From Bacteroidales bacterium UBA1208 (GTDB lineage: Bacteria > Bacteroidota > Bacteroidia > Bacteroidales > P3): DNA of 8,960 bases. Positions 1 to 6,657 of the stretch are shown here, one piece after another. Both the position numbers and the translations under genes were made by a program. The notes beneath the pieces were generated by a model. That model saw nothing but the letters and a program-made list of their open reading frames with translations. It ran no database searches and was not told the origin of the DNA. Every line of letters starts with the position of its first letter. Position 1 is the first letter of the stretch. The DNA lies in contig DBXQ01000023.1 of assembly GCA_002309955.1 (NCBI GenBank), positions 207 to 9,166 on the forward strand. Direction: 5' to 3'.

Positions 1-92
1 TGCCCGTTGGTGCTGCGGAACTCGTCCGCAGCCCACTTCTCGATGGCCTCGTAAACCTCGGCATCTACCCTCAGTGCAAAACTCTTTTTCAT
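1..92 (-). CDS. Ribbon-helix-helix DNA-binding protein, N-terminal part (Arc-like), cut by window edge
   Basis: Only the first 30 full codons are present; the gene runs off the left edge. The visible protein begins MKKSFALRVDAEVYEAIEKW and continues through ADEFRSTNG. A short strand (SFALRVD) followed by an amphipathic helix (about residues 11-25) and the start of a second helix is the layout of Arc/MetJ-type ribbon-helix-helix repressors and antitoxins. Members of this fold dimerise and bind palindromic operators through the paired strands. Its ATG lies inside the stop of the upstream 65-residue gene (ATGA, bases 89-92), so translation is probably coupled. I infer that it may regulate its own operon through the inverted repeat at 1327-1351. 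With most of the second helix missing, the family call is reasonable but not certain. Confidence 0.65.
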   Translation of the reverse strand, partial: MKKSFALRVDAEVYEAIEKWAADEFRSTNG

Positions 93-286
93 TTTTTCTT
101 CTTAAATGGTTTCCGGTCTACGAGCCAGATGATGACGGTAAAGAGCACAGCAGCAATAAGATCGTGAACAAGTATCCAATGGGTGTATCCGCCTTCGATA
201 AGCATATCCACCAAGAAGAGGCCCACGAAATCCCATAATGCTAACAAGACATAAAACTTCCAAGTGTGAGGAGTCTGCGTAGTCAT
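89..286 (-). CDS. Small two-helix inner-membrane protein of unknown function
   Basis: A 65-residue protein with two predicted membrane helices, at about residues 10-29 (KFYVLLALWDFVGLFLVDML) and 37-57 (WILVHDLIAAVLFTVIIWLV). It ends in a strongly basic tail (DRKPFKKKK). By the positive-inside rule both ends should face the cytoplasm, making a helical hairpin. It lies 18 bases after the SPFH gene on the same strand, and its stop overlaps the start of the ribbon-helix-helix gene by four bases. The three therefore look like one operon. I do not recognise a named family. Partnership with the SPFH protein is inferred from position only. An overlapping reading frame at 102-308 has no membrane or family features and is treated as a shadow. 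Confidence 0.75.
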   Translation of the reverse strand: MTTQTPHTWKFYVLLALWDFVGLFLVDMLIEGGYTHWILVHDLIAAVLFTVIIWLVDRKPFKKKK

Positions 287-304
287 GTTGATAGTCTCGC
301 TTTA

Positions 305-1249
305 TCAATTATACAGTGTACCCGTGTTAATCACTGGGCTGGCGCTCTCGTCGGCGCAGAGCACCACCAGCAGGTTGCTCACCATGGCGGCTTTGCGCTC
401 CTCGTCCAGCTCCACGATACCGTCGGCGGAGAGTTTCTTCAGTGCCAAATCGACCATGCTCACGGCGCCCTCCACAATCTTCTCGCGGGCGGAGATGATG
501 GCGTCGGCCTGTTGGCGGCGCAGCATCACGCTGGCAATCTCGGCGGCGTAGGCCAGGTAGTTGATGCGGGCTTCCACCACTTCGATACCGGCGATGTCCA
601 GACGGCTGCGGAGCTCTTTCTCCAGGCGGTCGTTAATCTCCTCGCCGCCGCTGCGCAGGGTCAGCTCCTCGCTGTGATGGTCTATGTTGTCATAGGCATA
701 CATGCCGGCCACCTTACGCAGAGCGGCATCACTCTGCACGTTGACGAAGTTGTCGTAGCCGTTGTCGTGGGTAGTCTTGTTCCCGTTCTTGTCCACCGTG
801 GTGGTGTTGCCTACCTCAATGTCGAAGCAAGCCTTGTAGGTGTTTTTTATTTTCCACACCAACACCAAGCCGATCATAATCGGGTTGCCGTTCTTGTCGT
901 TCACCTTGATGGGGGCCACATCCATGTTGCGTGCCCTCAGCGACAGTTTACGGGTGCTATAGAATGGGTTCACCCAGAAGAAACCGTTGTCCGTCACCGT
1001 GCCGCGGTACTTGCCGAAGAATATCAGCACACGGGCAATGTTCGGCTGGATAATCATGAACCCTATAATATGCAGCACCCACAATACGCAGCCCACACTG
1101 CAAACAGTTGCACCAAGTCCGTCGAGCCTGTTTCCCACAAGCCACACAGTAATGAGAATGGTTGCCGCGAGCAAGGCAAAATTAATGCATAAGTGCAGAA
1201 AACCATTGTTCCAGGCTTTCATCGGACGAATAAATTCTTTTGTTTCCAT
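305..1249 (-). CDS. SPFH/Band 7 (stomatin-prohibitin-flotillin-HflK/C) domain membrane protein
   Basis: A 314-residue protein. Two hydrophobic segments at about residues 15-38 and 47-67 anchor it in the inner membrane. A Band 7/SPFH domain follows from about residue 68 (QPNIARVLIFFGKYRGTV) to about 255, including the typical RLDIAGIEVVEARINYL stretch. A charged, alanine-rich helical region at about 236-300 is the part that usually drives oligomer formation. SPFH proteins form large membrane ring or cage assemblies that organise membrane microdomains or control membrane proteases. No NfeD-like or FtsH-like partner is seen here. The start at 1249 gives a short polar N-terminus before the first helix. 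It is the first gene of a minus-strand operon with its own promoter (1354-1385), which predicts a leader of about 100 nt. Confidence 0.92.
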   Translation of the reverse strand: METKEFIRPMKAWNNGFLHLCINFALLAATILITVWLVGNRLDGLGATVCSVGCVLWVLHIIGFMIIQPNIARVLIFFGKYRGTVTDNGFFWVNPFYSTRKLSLRARNMDVAPIKVNDKNGNPIMIGLVLVWKIKNTYKACFDIEVGNTTTVDKNGNKTTHDNGYDNFVNVQSDAALRKVAGMYAYDNIDHHSEELTLRSGGEEINDRLEKELRSRLDIAGIEVVEARINYLAYAAEIASVMLRRQQADAIISAREKIVEGAVSMVDLALKKLSADGIVELDEERKAAMVSNLLVVLCADESASPVINTGTLYN

Positions 1250-1317
1250 CGGTCTATATTATTTTAATGTTTAACAATTAATAAGTGTTCTTTCTCAATA
1301 ATCCACTATTCAGTTTT

Positions 1318-1351
1318 CACTTCCTGAAGTGATATTATTTTGATATCACTT
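1318..1351. promoter_or_regulatory. Inverted-repeat operator candidate at the SPFH operon start site
   Basis: Nine-base arms AAGTGATAT (1327-1335) and ATATCACTT (1343-1351) are perfect inverse complements separated by 7 bases. The half-site CACTT/AAGTG occurs a third time at 1318-1322, forming a second, smaller palindrome CACTTC-CT-GAAGTG (1318-1331). The right arm begins 2 bases beyond the minus-strand -7 box, so it covers the predicted transcription start of the SPFH operon. A dimeric regulator bound here would block initiation. The ribbon-helix-helix protein encoded by the last visible gene of that operon is a natural candidate, but this is inference. Confidence 0.55.
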
Positions 1352-1353
1352 TG

Positions 1354-1385
1354 CAAAAGTACAAACATTTTTTCATTCACACAAA
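1354..1385 (-). promoter_or_regulatory. Bacteroides-type promoter of the SPFH operon
   Basis: On the minus strand a -7 box TACTTTTG (1361 down to 1354) matches TAnnTTTG. A -33 box TTTG (1385 down to 1382) lies 20 bases upstream, which is the usual spacing for the primary sigma factor of Bacteroidota. The predicted transcript starts near 1347 and leaves a leader of about 100 nt before the ATG at 1249. Confidence 0.75.
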
Positions 1386-1397
1386 ATATTTTTTTCG

Positions 1398-1405
1398 TAT
1401 CTTTG
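1398..1405 (+). promoter_or_regulatory. -7 box of the M1 peptidase promoter
   Basis: TATCTTTG matches the TAnnTTTG box exactly. The region about 20 bases upstream has no TTTG, so the -33 element is weak. It also overlaps the spacer of the divergent SPFH promoter, so the two promoters may compete. Transcription should start near 1411. The first transcribed bases form a small hairpin (CATGG 1415-1419 with CCATG 1426-1430). The ATG at 1461 follows an A/T-rich leader without a Shine-Dalgarno sequence, which is normal in this phylum. Confidence 0.7.
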
Positions 1406-1460
1406 CAATTTGAGCATGGTTCAGTCCATGTTAGCCATTGACATTTAATATCATACTATT

Positions 1461-3788
1461 ATGAAAAAAAAATCTGTTTTTCTCATTCTCGCAACATTTG
1501 CATTTGCCATAAACTGCACTTTTGCACAAGACCCTCAAGCCGATTCAGTTGATGTACTGCATTATGATTTGACTATTGACTTGGGTGCCACAGTGCAAAA
1601 ACAACTGCGAGGTGTTGCAGAGATACAATTTGTGCTGACCAAACCCTGCAGTTCTGTGTCGTTCGACCTTATCTGCGACACCATCCATCCGGTCTCCCTC
1701 GACGGCACCGTCACCCGTGGTTTCAGCTACGACCCCGATGAAAGGCGTCTTCATGTCTACGTCTCTGGTGGACAACCCGGCGACACCCACATCCTCTCCG
1801 TTCCCTACGTCAGCAACGGCTATGTAGAAAGCTACGGTTGGGGCGGTCTGCACATGGACAACGGCATTTATTATAATCTCGGAGTGGCCTTTGCCGAGTA
1901 TCCTCATGCCTTTGGCCGTGCGTGGTTCCCCTGTCGCGACAACATGTACGACAAAGCCACCTATCGCTTCACCGTTACCGCTAAACCTGGTTGGCGTGCC
2001 ATTTGCAGCGGTCTGCGTCAAAGCGAGACCATTGCTTCCGACGGCACCAACACCAGTGTGTGGACTATCAATCAGCCCACTCCCACCTATCTGGTCTCTA
2101 TCTCGACGGCCGATTGGCACATCATCGAACGCGACTTCGAAGGCCTTTATGGCACCTATCCCGCCCTACTGGGGTTTAACGGACGCGATAGCGCCAATGT
2201 TAATCACTCTTTCGACATTCTTGATGATGTGGTGCCAGCCTACGAACGGGCTTTCGGCCCCTATCGCTGGGATCGTATCGGCTACATCAGTACACCCCAA
2301 GGCTCCATGGAACATGTGTCGAACATCGGTCTCGTCTCTGTCTGTGTGGGCTCACTTGACTCCCCTTGCCAAATGACCATGTGCCACGAACTGGGTCATG
2401 CATGGTTTGGCAACCTCGTCACCTGCACCACGGTCGGCGATATGTGGATAAACGAAGGGGGTGCCTCCTTCTGTGAAGAGATTGCCGCCGAAGCTGCCTT
2501 CGGTTCCCGATGGGCCGACAGCTACTATCAAGACAACCTTAATAAAGTCATGTTCACCGCCCATCGTGATGACGGTGGCTACCTGTCGCTTTCCAATATG
2601 CCCGAACGCAAAACCTATGGCACCACCACCTACAAAAAAGGTGCTCTGGTGTGGCATTCCTTGCGGGGTGTTCTGGGCGACTCTCTTTTCTATGCCTGCA
2701 TGAATCGACTCTTTACCAATTGTGCTTTCGGCAACATCGATGCTGCCGGTCTCCGCGACAGCCTCAGCCTTTATAGTGGAATCGACCTCACCGGTTTCTT
2801 CGACTTCCATGTCTTCAACCCGGGGTTTGTCGATTACGCTATCGAGCAATGGGGTATCAATGGATTCGACCACCATTTCTTCATCCGTCAATACATCAAG
2901 GGCACCGACCACTATGCGCGCAATTGCCCCGTGCCTGTCACCTTCTTTTCTGCCGATCGTTCCGAACGACAAAAAGTTTGGCTCACCGTTTCGGACAGTC
3001 TTTCCGAACACGTGGTCACCCTCCCTTTCCATGCCGCTTTTGCCATTGTTGACTTCGACCACGACCTTTCCGATGCCTGCACCGACCATTACGCTTCCAT
3101 CTCCAATAAAGGCACAACCGAAATGCCTTATACCTTTTGTAAAATCTACATGCCACAGAAACCCGACCAAACCTCATGGATTCATATAGGACACCATTAT
3201 GTGAACCCCGGCGGCGATACCTTGGAAGGCATTGTCCGTATTGCCGACCGCTATTGGCAGGTCTCCGGAACCCTTCTGTCGCCTGCCGACGGGCGTTTCC
3301 TTTATAACATGGGTTCCAACGGCAGCAGCGATGCGGCTTTCATCGACCAGGGTTTTTATGAAAAAACAGCCACACTCGACTCACTTTGTCTCCTTTATCG
3401 TTACGACAGCCGTTCCCCGTGGCAAGTCATCTCCCGCAAGCGGACCAACAGCAGCTCCATCACAACAGGCTATTTCTCCGCTCCCCTGCACATTGGGCAG
3501 TATACCCTTGCCGTATGCGACACCAATCTTGTCCGCATCGCCAACCCCTCCGATAGCCCCGTTTTCCATCTTTACCCCAACCCCTCCGCTGACGAATTCC
3601 GCATAGATTTAGGCGGATATGACAAAAAATTCGACATCCAAATTTTCGATATGACAGGTAAAAACGTGCTGGAAATACGCAGTTTAAACGATGGCGACAC
3701 CGTGCGTCACAACCTTCCTGTCGGAACATATATTGTGTTAATCCAAAATAATTTCTTATCTTTGCATTCGCAAATTATAGTACAATGA
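1461..3788 (+). CDS. Secreted M1-family zinc aminopeptidase with T9SS C-terminal sorting domain
   Basis: A 775-residue peptidase that should remove N-terminal residues from peptides outside the cell or on its surface. A Sec signal peptide covers residues 1-22 (cleavage TFA|QD). The zinc site is complete: HELGH at 309-313 followed, after exactly 18 residues, by Glu332 (HEXXH-X18-E). The exopeptidase motif usually written GAMEN appears as GSMEH (281-285). The probable catalytic Tyr is Y391 in YKKG. The last ~75 residues, from VFHLYPNPSADEF (701) to the end, are a type A T9SS sorting domain, ending in GTYIVLIQNN...QIIVQ. This tail directs passage through the type IX system, normally with removal of the tail and attachment to surface lipopolysaccharide. 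The stop overlaps the next start (ATGA). The Asn-to-His change in GAMEN may alter substrate choice; the fold assignment is firm. Confidence 0.95.
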   Translation: MKKKSVFLILATFAFAINCTFAQDPQADSVDVLHYDLTIDLGATVQKQLRGVAEIQFVLTKPCSSVSFDLICDTIHPVSLDGTVTRGFSYDPDERRLHVYVSGGQPGDTHILSVPYVSNGYVESYGWGGLHMDNGIYYNLGVAFAEYPHAFGRAWFPCRDNMYDKATYRFTVTAKPGWRAICSGLRQSETIASDGTNTSVWTINQPTPTYLVSISTADWHIIERDFEGLYGTYPALLGFNGRDSANVNHSFDILDDVVPAYERAFGPYRWDRIGYISTPQGSMEHVSNIGLVSVCVGSLDSPCQMTMCHELGHAWFGNLVTCTTVGDMWINEGGASFCEEIAAEAAFGSRWADSYYQDNLNKVMFTAHRDDGGYLSLSNMPERKTYGTTTYKKGALVWHSLRGVLGDSLFYACMNRLFTNCAFGNIDAAGLRDSLSLYSGIDLTGFFDFHVFNPGFVDYAIEQWGINGFDHHFFIRQYIKGTDHYARNCPVPVTFFSADRSERQKVWLTVSDSLSEHVVTLPFHAAFAIVDFDHDLSDACTDHYASISNKGTTEMPYTFCKIYMPQKPDQTSWIHIGHHYVNPGGDTLEGIVRIADRYWQVSGTLLSPADGRFLYNMGSNGSSDAAFIDQGFYEKTATLDSLCLLYRYDSRSPWQVISRKRTNSSSITTGYFSAPLHIGQYTLAVCDTNLVRIANPSDSPVFHLYPNPSADEFRIDLGGYDKKFDIQIFDMTGKNVLEIRSLNDGDTVRHNLPVGTYIVLIQNNFLSLHSQIIVQ
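3733..3764 (+). promoter_or_regulatory. Internal promoter inside the 3' end of the peptidase gene
   Basis: TATCTTTG (3757-3764) matches TAnnTTTG exactly, with a TTG (3733-3735) 21 bases upstream as a -33-like element. It lies within the codons for the final residues of the sorting domain. The predicted start near 3770 is only about 15 bases before the ATG at 3785, so the barrel gene could be transcribed alone with a very short leader. Confidence 0.55.
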
Positions 3789-4393
3789 AAAACATTAAAG
3801 CTCTCTCGCTGATAGTTATGCTTATGTCCGCAGGCGTGGCCGCGGCTCAGTATGCACAGGAAAAACCCAATGTTGAATTCATGTTCAAGGCCGAAGCCGG
3901 TTACCTCCACAACGTAGGCAACTATGGCGACCCTACCAACAATGAAGGCAGCCCCAATGCCCAGGGCATAGGCTACAACCTCAATTTTGCCGAAGAGGGT
4001 ATGGGTCTCAACCTCATGGCAGGCATCAACATCAGCCAGGACTTCTTCCTTGGCGGTGGCTTGGGCTACACACTCTGTGCCCCAATGCGTCCCGTCCGTT
4101 TCGACAAGAGCAGCAACATGGCTCTTGTCTTCATCGACATGGACTTCCGTCCTGTGGGCGACATCTGGGCTCCCATGGTCGGTGCCCGTTTGGGAGGCAG
4201 TTATCTGATGAATCCCAACAACTACGGCAACACCATCTCACCCTATGCCGAAGTTTATGCAGGATTGAACTGGTTCTACGACCATGCCCTTCAGCAAATG
4301 GATCGCAACTACCACAGCCTCTATGTCGAGGCAGGCATCCAGCTCGTTCAGGGCACAGCCTTTATCCCTGTCCGTGTCGGTTGGCGCTGGTAA
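3785..4393 (+). CDS. Outer-membrane beta-barrel-like protein, function unknown
   Basis: A 202-residue protein with a signal peptide at residues 1-21 (cleavage AAA|QY). The mature part is rich in alternating hydrophobic and polar strands with many Gly and aromatic residues (for example FMFKAEAGYLHNVGNYG, LNLMAGINISQDFFLGGGLG, LYVEAGIQL). It ends IPVRVGWRW, and a terminal aromatic residue is typical of barrels inserted by the BAM machinery. This fits a small 8-stranded OmpA/OmpX-like barrel, but I cannot name a family. Its ATG overlaps the peptidase stop (ATGA), suggesting coupled translation, and an internal promoter may also drive it separately. A functional link with the T9SS peptidase is inferred from this arrangement only. 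It is clearly smaller than the PorP/SprF-type T9SS barrels. Confidence 0.8.
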   Translation: MKNIKALSLIVMLMSAGVAAAQYAQEKPNVEFMFKAEAGYLHNVGNYGDPTNNEGSPNAQGIGYNLNFAEEGMGLNLMAGINISQDFFLGGGLGYTLCAPMRPVRFDKSSNMALVFIDMDFRPVGDIWAPMVGARLGGSYLMNPNNYGNTISPYAEVYAGLNWFYDHALQQMDRNYHSLYVEAGIQLVQGTAFIPVRVGWRW

Positions 4394-4408
4394 TAGTTGA
4401 AAATTCAA

Positions 4409-4469
4409 AATCGATAATTGAAAATTGACAAAGTGCTGTAACGCATTTTTCAATTTTCAATTCTCGATT
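4409..4469. terminator. AT-rich stem-loop between the barrel gene and rbfA
   Basis: AATCGATAATTGAAAATTGA (4409-4428) pairs with 4450-4469 over 20 positions with one mismatch, around a 21-base loop. The flanks contain further copies of the TTGAAAATT/CAATTTT theme. It has A and T runs on both sides and could end transcription in either direction. No GC-rich stem is present, so it could instead be a dispersed intergenic repeat or an mRNA-stabilising hairpin. No clear promoter for rbfA is visible in this gap. Confidence 0.45.
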
Positions 4470-4485
4470 CTCAATTTTAATATTC

Positions 4486-4863
4486 ATGCAATCTACTCGA
4501 CAGAATAAAATCTCCCGCCTCATACAGCAGGACTTGGGCGATATCTTCCTCAAAGAGATGAAACCCGTGTTGGGCAACTCGCTCATCACCGTCACAGGTG
4601 TCCGTATTTCGCCCGACCTCTCCATCGCCCGTGTCCATGTCAGCATCATGCCTATAGGCACCATACCCGCCTATCGCGACCGTCAAGAGGAGCCCGCCAC
4701 CAAGCAAGGCATCATCGACGCCATCCTCACACACAGCGCTGACATCCGCCGCCGTCTGGGACTGCGCGAAGGCAAACAGTTGCGCATCATTCCCCAGCTC
4801 GACTATTTCCTTGACGACTCACTCGACTACGCCGAACGTATCGACTCGTTGCTCAAAGGCTGA
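4486..4863 (+). CDS. rbfA: Ribosome-binding factor A
   Basis: A 125-residue protein of usual length for RbfA, a KH-fold cytoplasmic factor that binds the free 30S subunit near helix 1 of 16S rRNA and helps its late maturation, especially in the cold. Family signatures are in order: N-terminal SRLIQQDLGDIFLKE, then VTGVRISPDLSIARVHVSIM (about 36-56), and the C-terminal LRIIPQLDYFLDDSLDYAERIDSLL (about 99-123). The start follows the AT-rich stem-loop by 16 bases. The stop TGA shares its last base with the ATG of the permease (TGATG, 4861-4865), so the two are probably translated in a coupled way. Confidence 0.93.
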   Translation: MQSTRQNKISRLIQQDLGDIFLKEMKPVLGNSLITVTGVRISPDLSIARVHVSIMPIGTIPAYRDRQEEPATKQGIIDAILTHSADIRRRLGLREGKQLRIIPQLDYFLDDSLDYAERIDSLLKG

Positions 4864-6101
4864 TGCGTACTGGGTTTTATATAGCGTGGCGCTATTTCTT
4901 CTCGCGCAAGCAACGCACCGTCATCAATGTCATTTCATGGATATCGCTGGCAGGTATAGCCGTCAGCACTACTGCTTTGATAGTGGTGCTCAGCGTCTAT
5001 AATGGCATTGGTGAGGTTACTCAAACCCTTTTCAACTCGTTCGACGCCCCCTTGGTGGTACAACCCTCCCAAGGCAAAACATTCCATACCTCCCAGATAA
5101 ACTTCCAGGCACTCGGCAGCGCCCAGGGGATTGCTACCGTGTCGCAAGTGGTCGAGGAGAATGCCTGGATGACCTATCGTCACAACCAGGCCATCGTCTC
5201 TCTGCGCGGTGTGGACAATAATTACCACTGTGTGACAGGGCTTGACACACTCCTTTACGAAGGCCGCTACCTCCTTGTCGACACCGTGGTGGGTACCGAC
5301 GACCAACACCTTGCCGACACCACTGTGCTTCATTACCTCCTGATGGGTGCTGAAGTGTATTATAATTTGGGCGTCCGCGAAGTGTCCAATGTCCCCGTTG
5401 CTGTCCATATCCCCAAGCGGGGCACTGCCCTTGGCCTCACCATGGAGGAAGCCTTCAACACCGGCTACGCCCTCCCCGGCGGCAATTTCTACATTCAGCA
5501 AGACATCGACAACCGCTACGTGGTCACCGATATCGATTTTGTACGGCAGTTGATGGACTATGCCCCCGACGAGTGCACACAACTCTGCCTCGCTTTAACC
5601 CCAGATGCCAAGGTGGAGCGCGTCAAGGGACAGGTACGAAATCTGCTGGGCGACGGTTTCCGTGTACTTGACCGTTTCGAGCAGCAGCCCATCTATTACA
5701 AAGTGTTTCGCAGCGAGCGGCTGGGCATATACCTCATCCTTGCCCTCATCGTACTCATCTCCACCCTCAACCTGGTGGCCTCCCTCTCACTCCTTATGAT
5801 GGACAAACGGCACGACATCGCAACCCTTCGCGCCATGGGTATGGAGGGGTCGGCTGTGCGACGCATCTTCCGTATCGAGGGAGTGATGATTTCCGGACTT
5901 GGTGTTCTGGCAGGGTTGCTGTTGGGATTCATCGTCTGTTTCCTCCAGCAGCATTTCGGCATCATCAAAATGGGCAGCAACTTCGTTGTCCCCGCATTCC
6001 CGGTAGCCATGCGCGGTGTTGACTTCCTCTTCACCACACTCATGGTCATGGCTCTTAGCACCCTCGCCGTCCTCTTTGCTGTCCGAAAATCGAAAATATA
6101 A
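4863..6101 (+). CDS. FtsX-family ABC transporter permease, LolC/LolE-type
   Basis: A 412-residue inner-membrane protein with the four-helix plan of FtsX/MacB/LolCE permeases. One helix lies near the N-terminus (about 20-44, SLAGIAVSTTALIVVLSVYNG). A large periplasmic domain follows (about 50-280), then three helices at about 287-312, 339-363 and 389-408. After the second helix comes DKRHDIATLRAMGM, the cytoplasmic coupling segment that contacts the ATPase in this family. LolC/E with the ATPase LolD extract lipoproteins from the inner membrane for delivery to the outer membrane. No ATPase gene is in this window, so its partner is encoded elsewhere. The start overlaps the rbfA stop by one base, which fixes the start choice. 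The LolC/E assignment over other FtsX exporters is likely but not proven. Confidence 0.87.
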   Translation: MRTGFYIAWRYFFSRKQRTVINVISWISLAGIAVSTTALIVVLSVYNGIGEVTQTLFNSFDAPLVVQPSQGKTFHTSQINFQALGSAQGIATVSQVVEENAWMTYRHNQAIVSLRGVDNNYHCVTGLDTLLYEGRYLLVDTVVGTDDQHLADTTVLHYLLMGAEVYYNLGVREVSNVPVAVHIPKRGTALGLTMEEAFNTGYALPGGNFYIQQDIDNRYVVTDIDFVRQLMDYAPDECTQLCLALTPDAKVERVKGQVRNLLGDGFRVLDRFEQQPIYYKVFRSERLGIYLILALIVLISTLNLVASLSLLMMDKRHDIATLRAMGMEGSAVRRIFRIEGVMISGLGVLAGLLLGFIVCFLQQHFGIIKMGSNFVVPAFPVAMRGVDFLFTTLMVMALSTLAVLFAVRKSKI

Positions 6102-6166
6102 GGGACATAGAAACAGCGCGGATGCCGTCACTGCCCGTCGCTTTTTCCGCGTGCCTCTTACGTCAT

Positions 6167-6195
6167 TTGTTCTATGGTATCTGACCATAGAACAA
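6167..6195 (+). terminator. Perfect 12-bp hairpin after the permease gene
   Basis: TTGTTCTATGGT (6167-6178) and ACCATAGAACAA (6184-6195) pair perfectly around the 5-base loop ATCTG, 65 bases past the permease stop. It has no T-tract on the plus strand. It may therefore be a 3'-end stabilising hairpin or a protein-binding palindrome rather than a classical intrinsic terminator. Position argues for the end of the rbfA-permease transcript. Confidence 0.5.
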
Positions 6196-6461
6196 CCGAA
6201 GAACAGCTGTTCGTCCAAATCGGTCATTAGGAGAATAACAGTCCCTTTTAATCGAAAAAAAATGTTATCCCGACCCCTCTCTAATTTCCGTCATTAGAAA
6301 AAACAACGGCTATTCGACAGGTATTGTATTATTTACAAAATGTTAAAATTCTAACGACCGATTTGGGTTCAACGCACGCCATTTTCCGCAAATCTTCCCC
6401 CAACCTGTATCCAAGTCCCTTTCGCACTGCCCTTGGTCCGCTCGGTCATTCGTCATTCGAC

Positions 6462-6536
6462 CTCCGTTCTACCTCAGTTCTCCTTCTGAAATGGGAGAAC
6501 GATGGGAGAACGATGGGAGAACTGAGGAATAAGGAG
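6462..6536. repeat. 11-bp tandem repeat inside a long hairpin
   Basis: The unit ATGGGAGAACG occurs at 6491-6501 and 6502-6512, with a third, nearly complete copy at 6513-6522. Upstream, CCTCAGTTCTCC (6472-6483) pairs perfectly with GGAGAACTGAGG (6516-6527). CTCC (6462-6465) pairs with GGAG (6533-6536) beyond a small internal loop. All three repeat copies contain GGAGAAC, so the left arm has three possible partners. No known regulatory family is recognised. Confidence 0.6.
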
Positions 6537-6613
6537 CGACGGAAGAGCTGCCGAGCCTATATCGGTCACCGAGACGGAAAACAGAATAAAACGGGTATTG
6601 TCAGTCTTTCCAT

Positions 6614-6657
6614 TTCAAGAGTCTCCGCTTTGCTCTTGAACATCCTCAGCCGGAGAC
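6614..6657. repeat. Interlocked inverted repeats (pseudoknot-like or switching)
   Basis: TTCAAGAG (6614-6621) pairs with CTCTTGAA (6633-6640), and GTCTCCG (6621-6627) pairs with CGGAGAC (6651-6657). The order is A-B-A'-B', so as RNA the two helices either form a pseudoknot or exclude each other. A smaller hairpin CTCTC-TGAC-GAGAG follows at 6693-6706. No promoter for a small RNA is clear just upstream. Confidence 0.45.

Noticed and set aside
266..1192. Open frame of 308 codons on the plus strand opposite the SPFH gene
   Set aside because: It is the antisense of a clear SPFH/Band 7 coding region. Its protein is His/Val/Ala-rich with no domain pattern.
2352..3170. Minus-strand open frame of 272 codons inside the peptidase gene
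   Set aside because: It lies opposite the HEXXH region of the M1 peptidase and has no recognisable family features; antisense frames stay open in GC-rich genes.
6016..6297. Open frame running off the permease 3' end into the intergenic region
   Set aside because: It starts within the permease in another frame and has no family features.
6491..6522. Tandem repeats considered as a CRISPR fragment
   Set aside because: Units are 11 bases with no spacers, and no cas genes are nearby.
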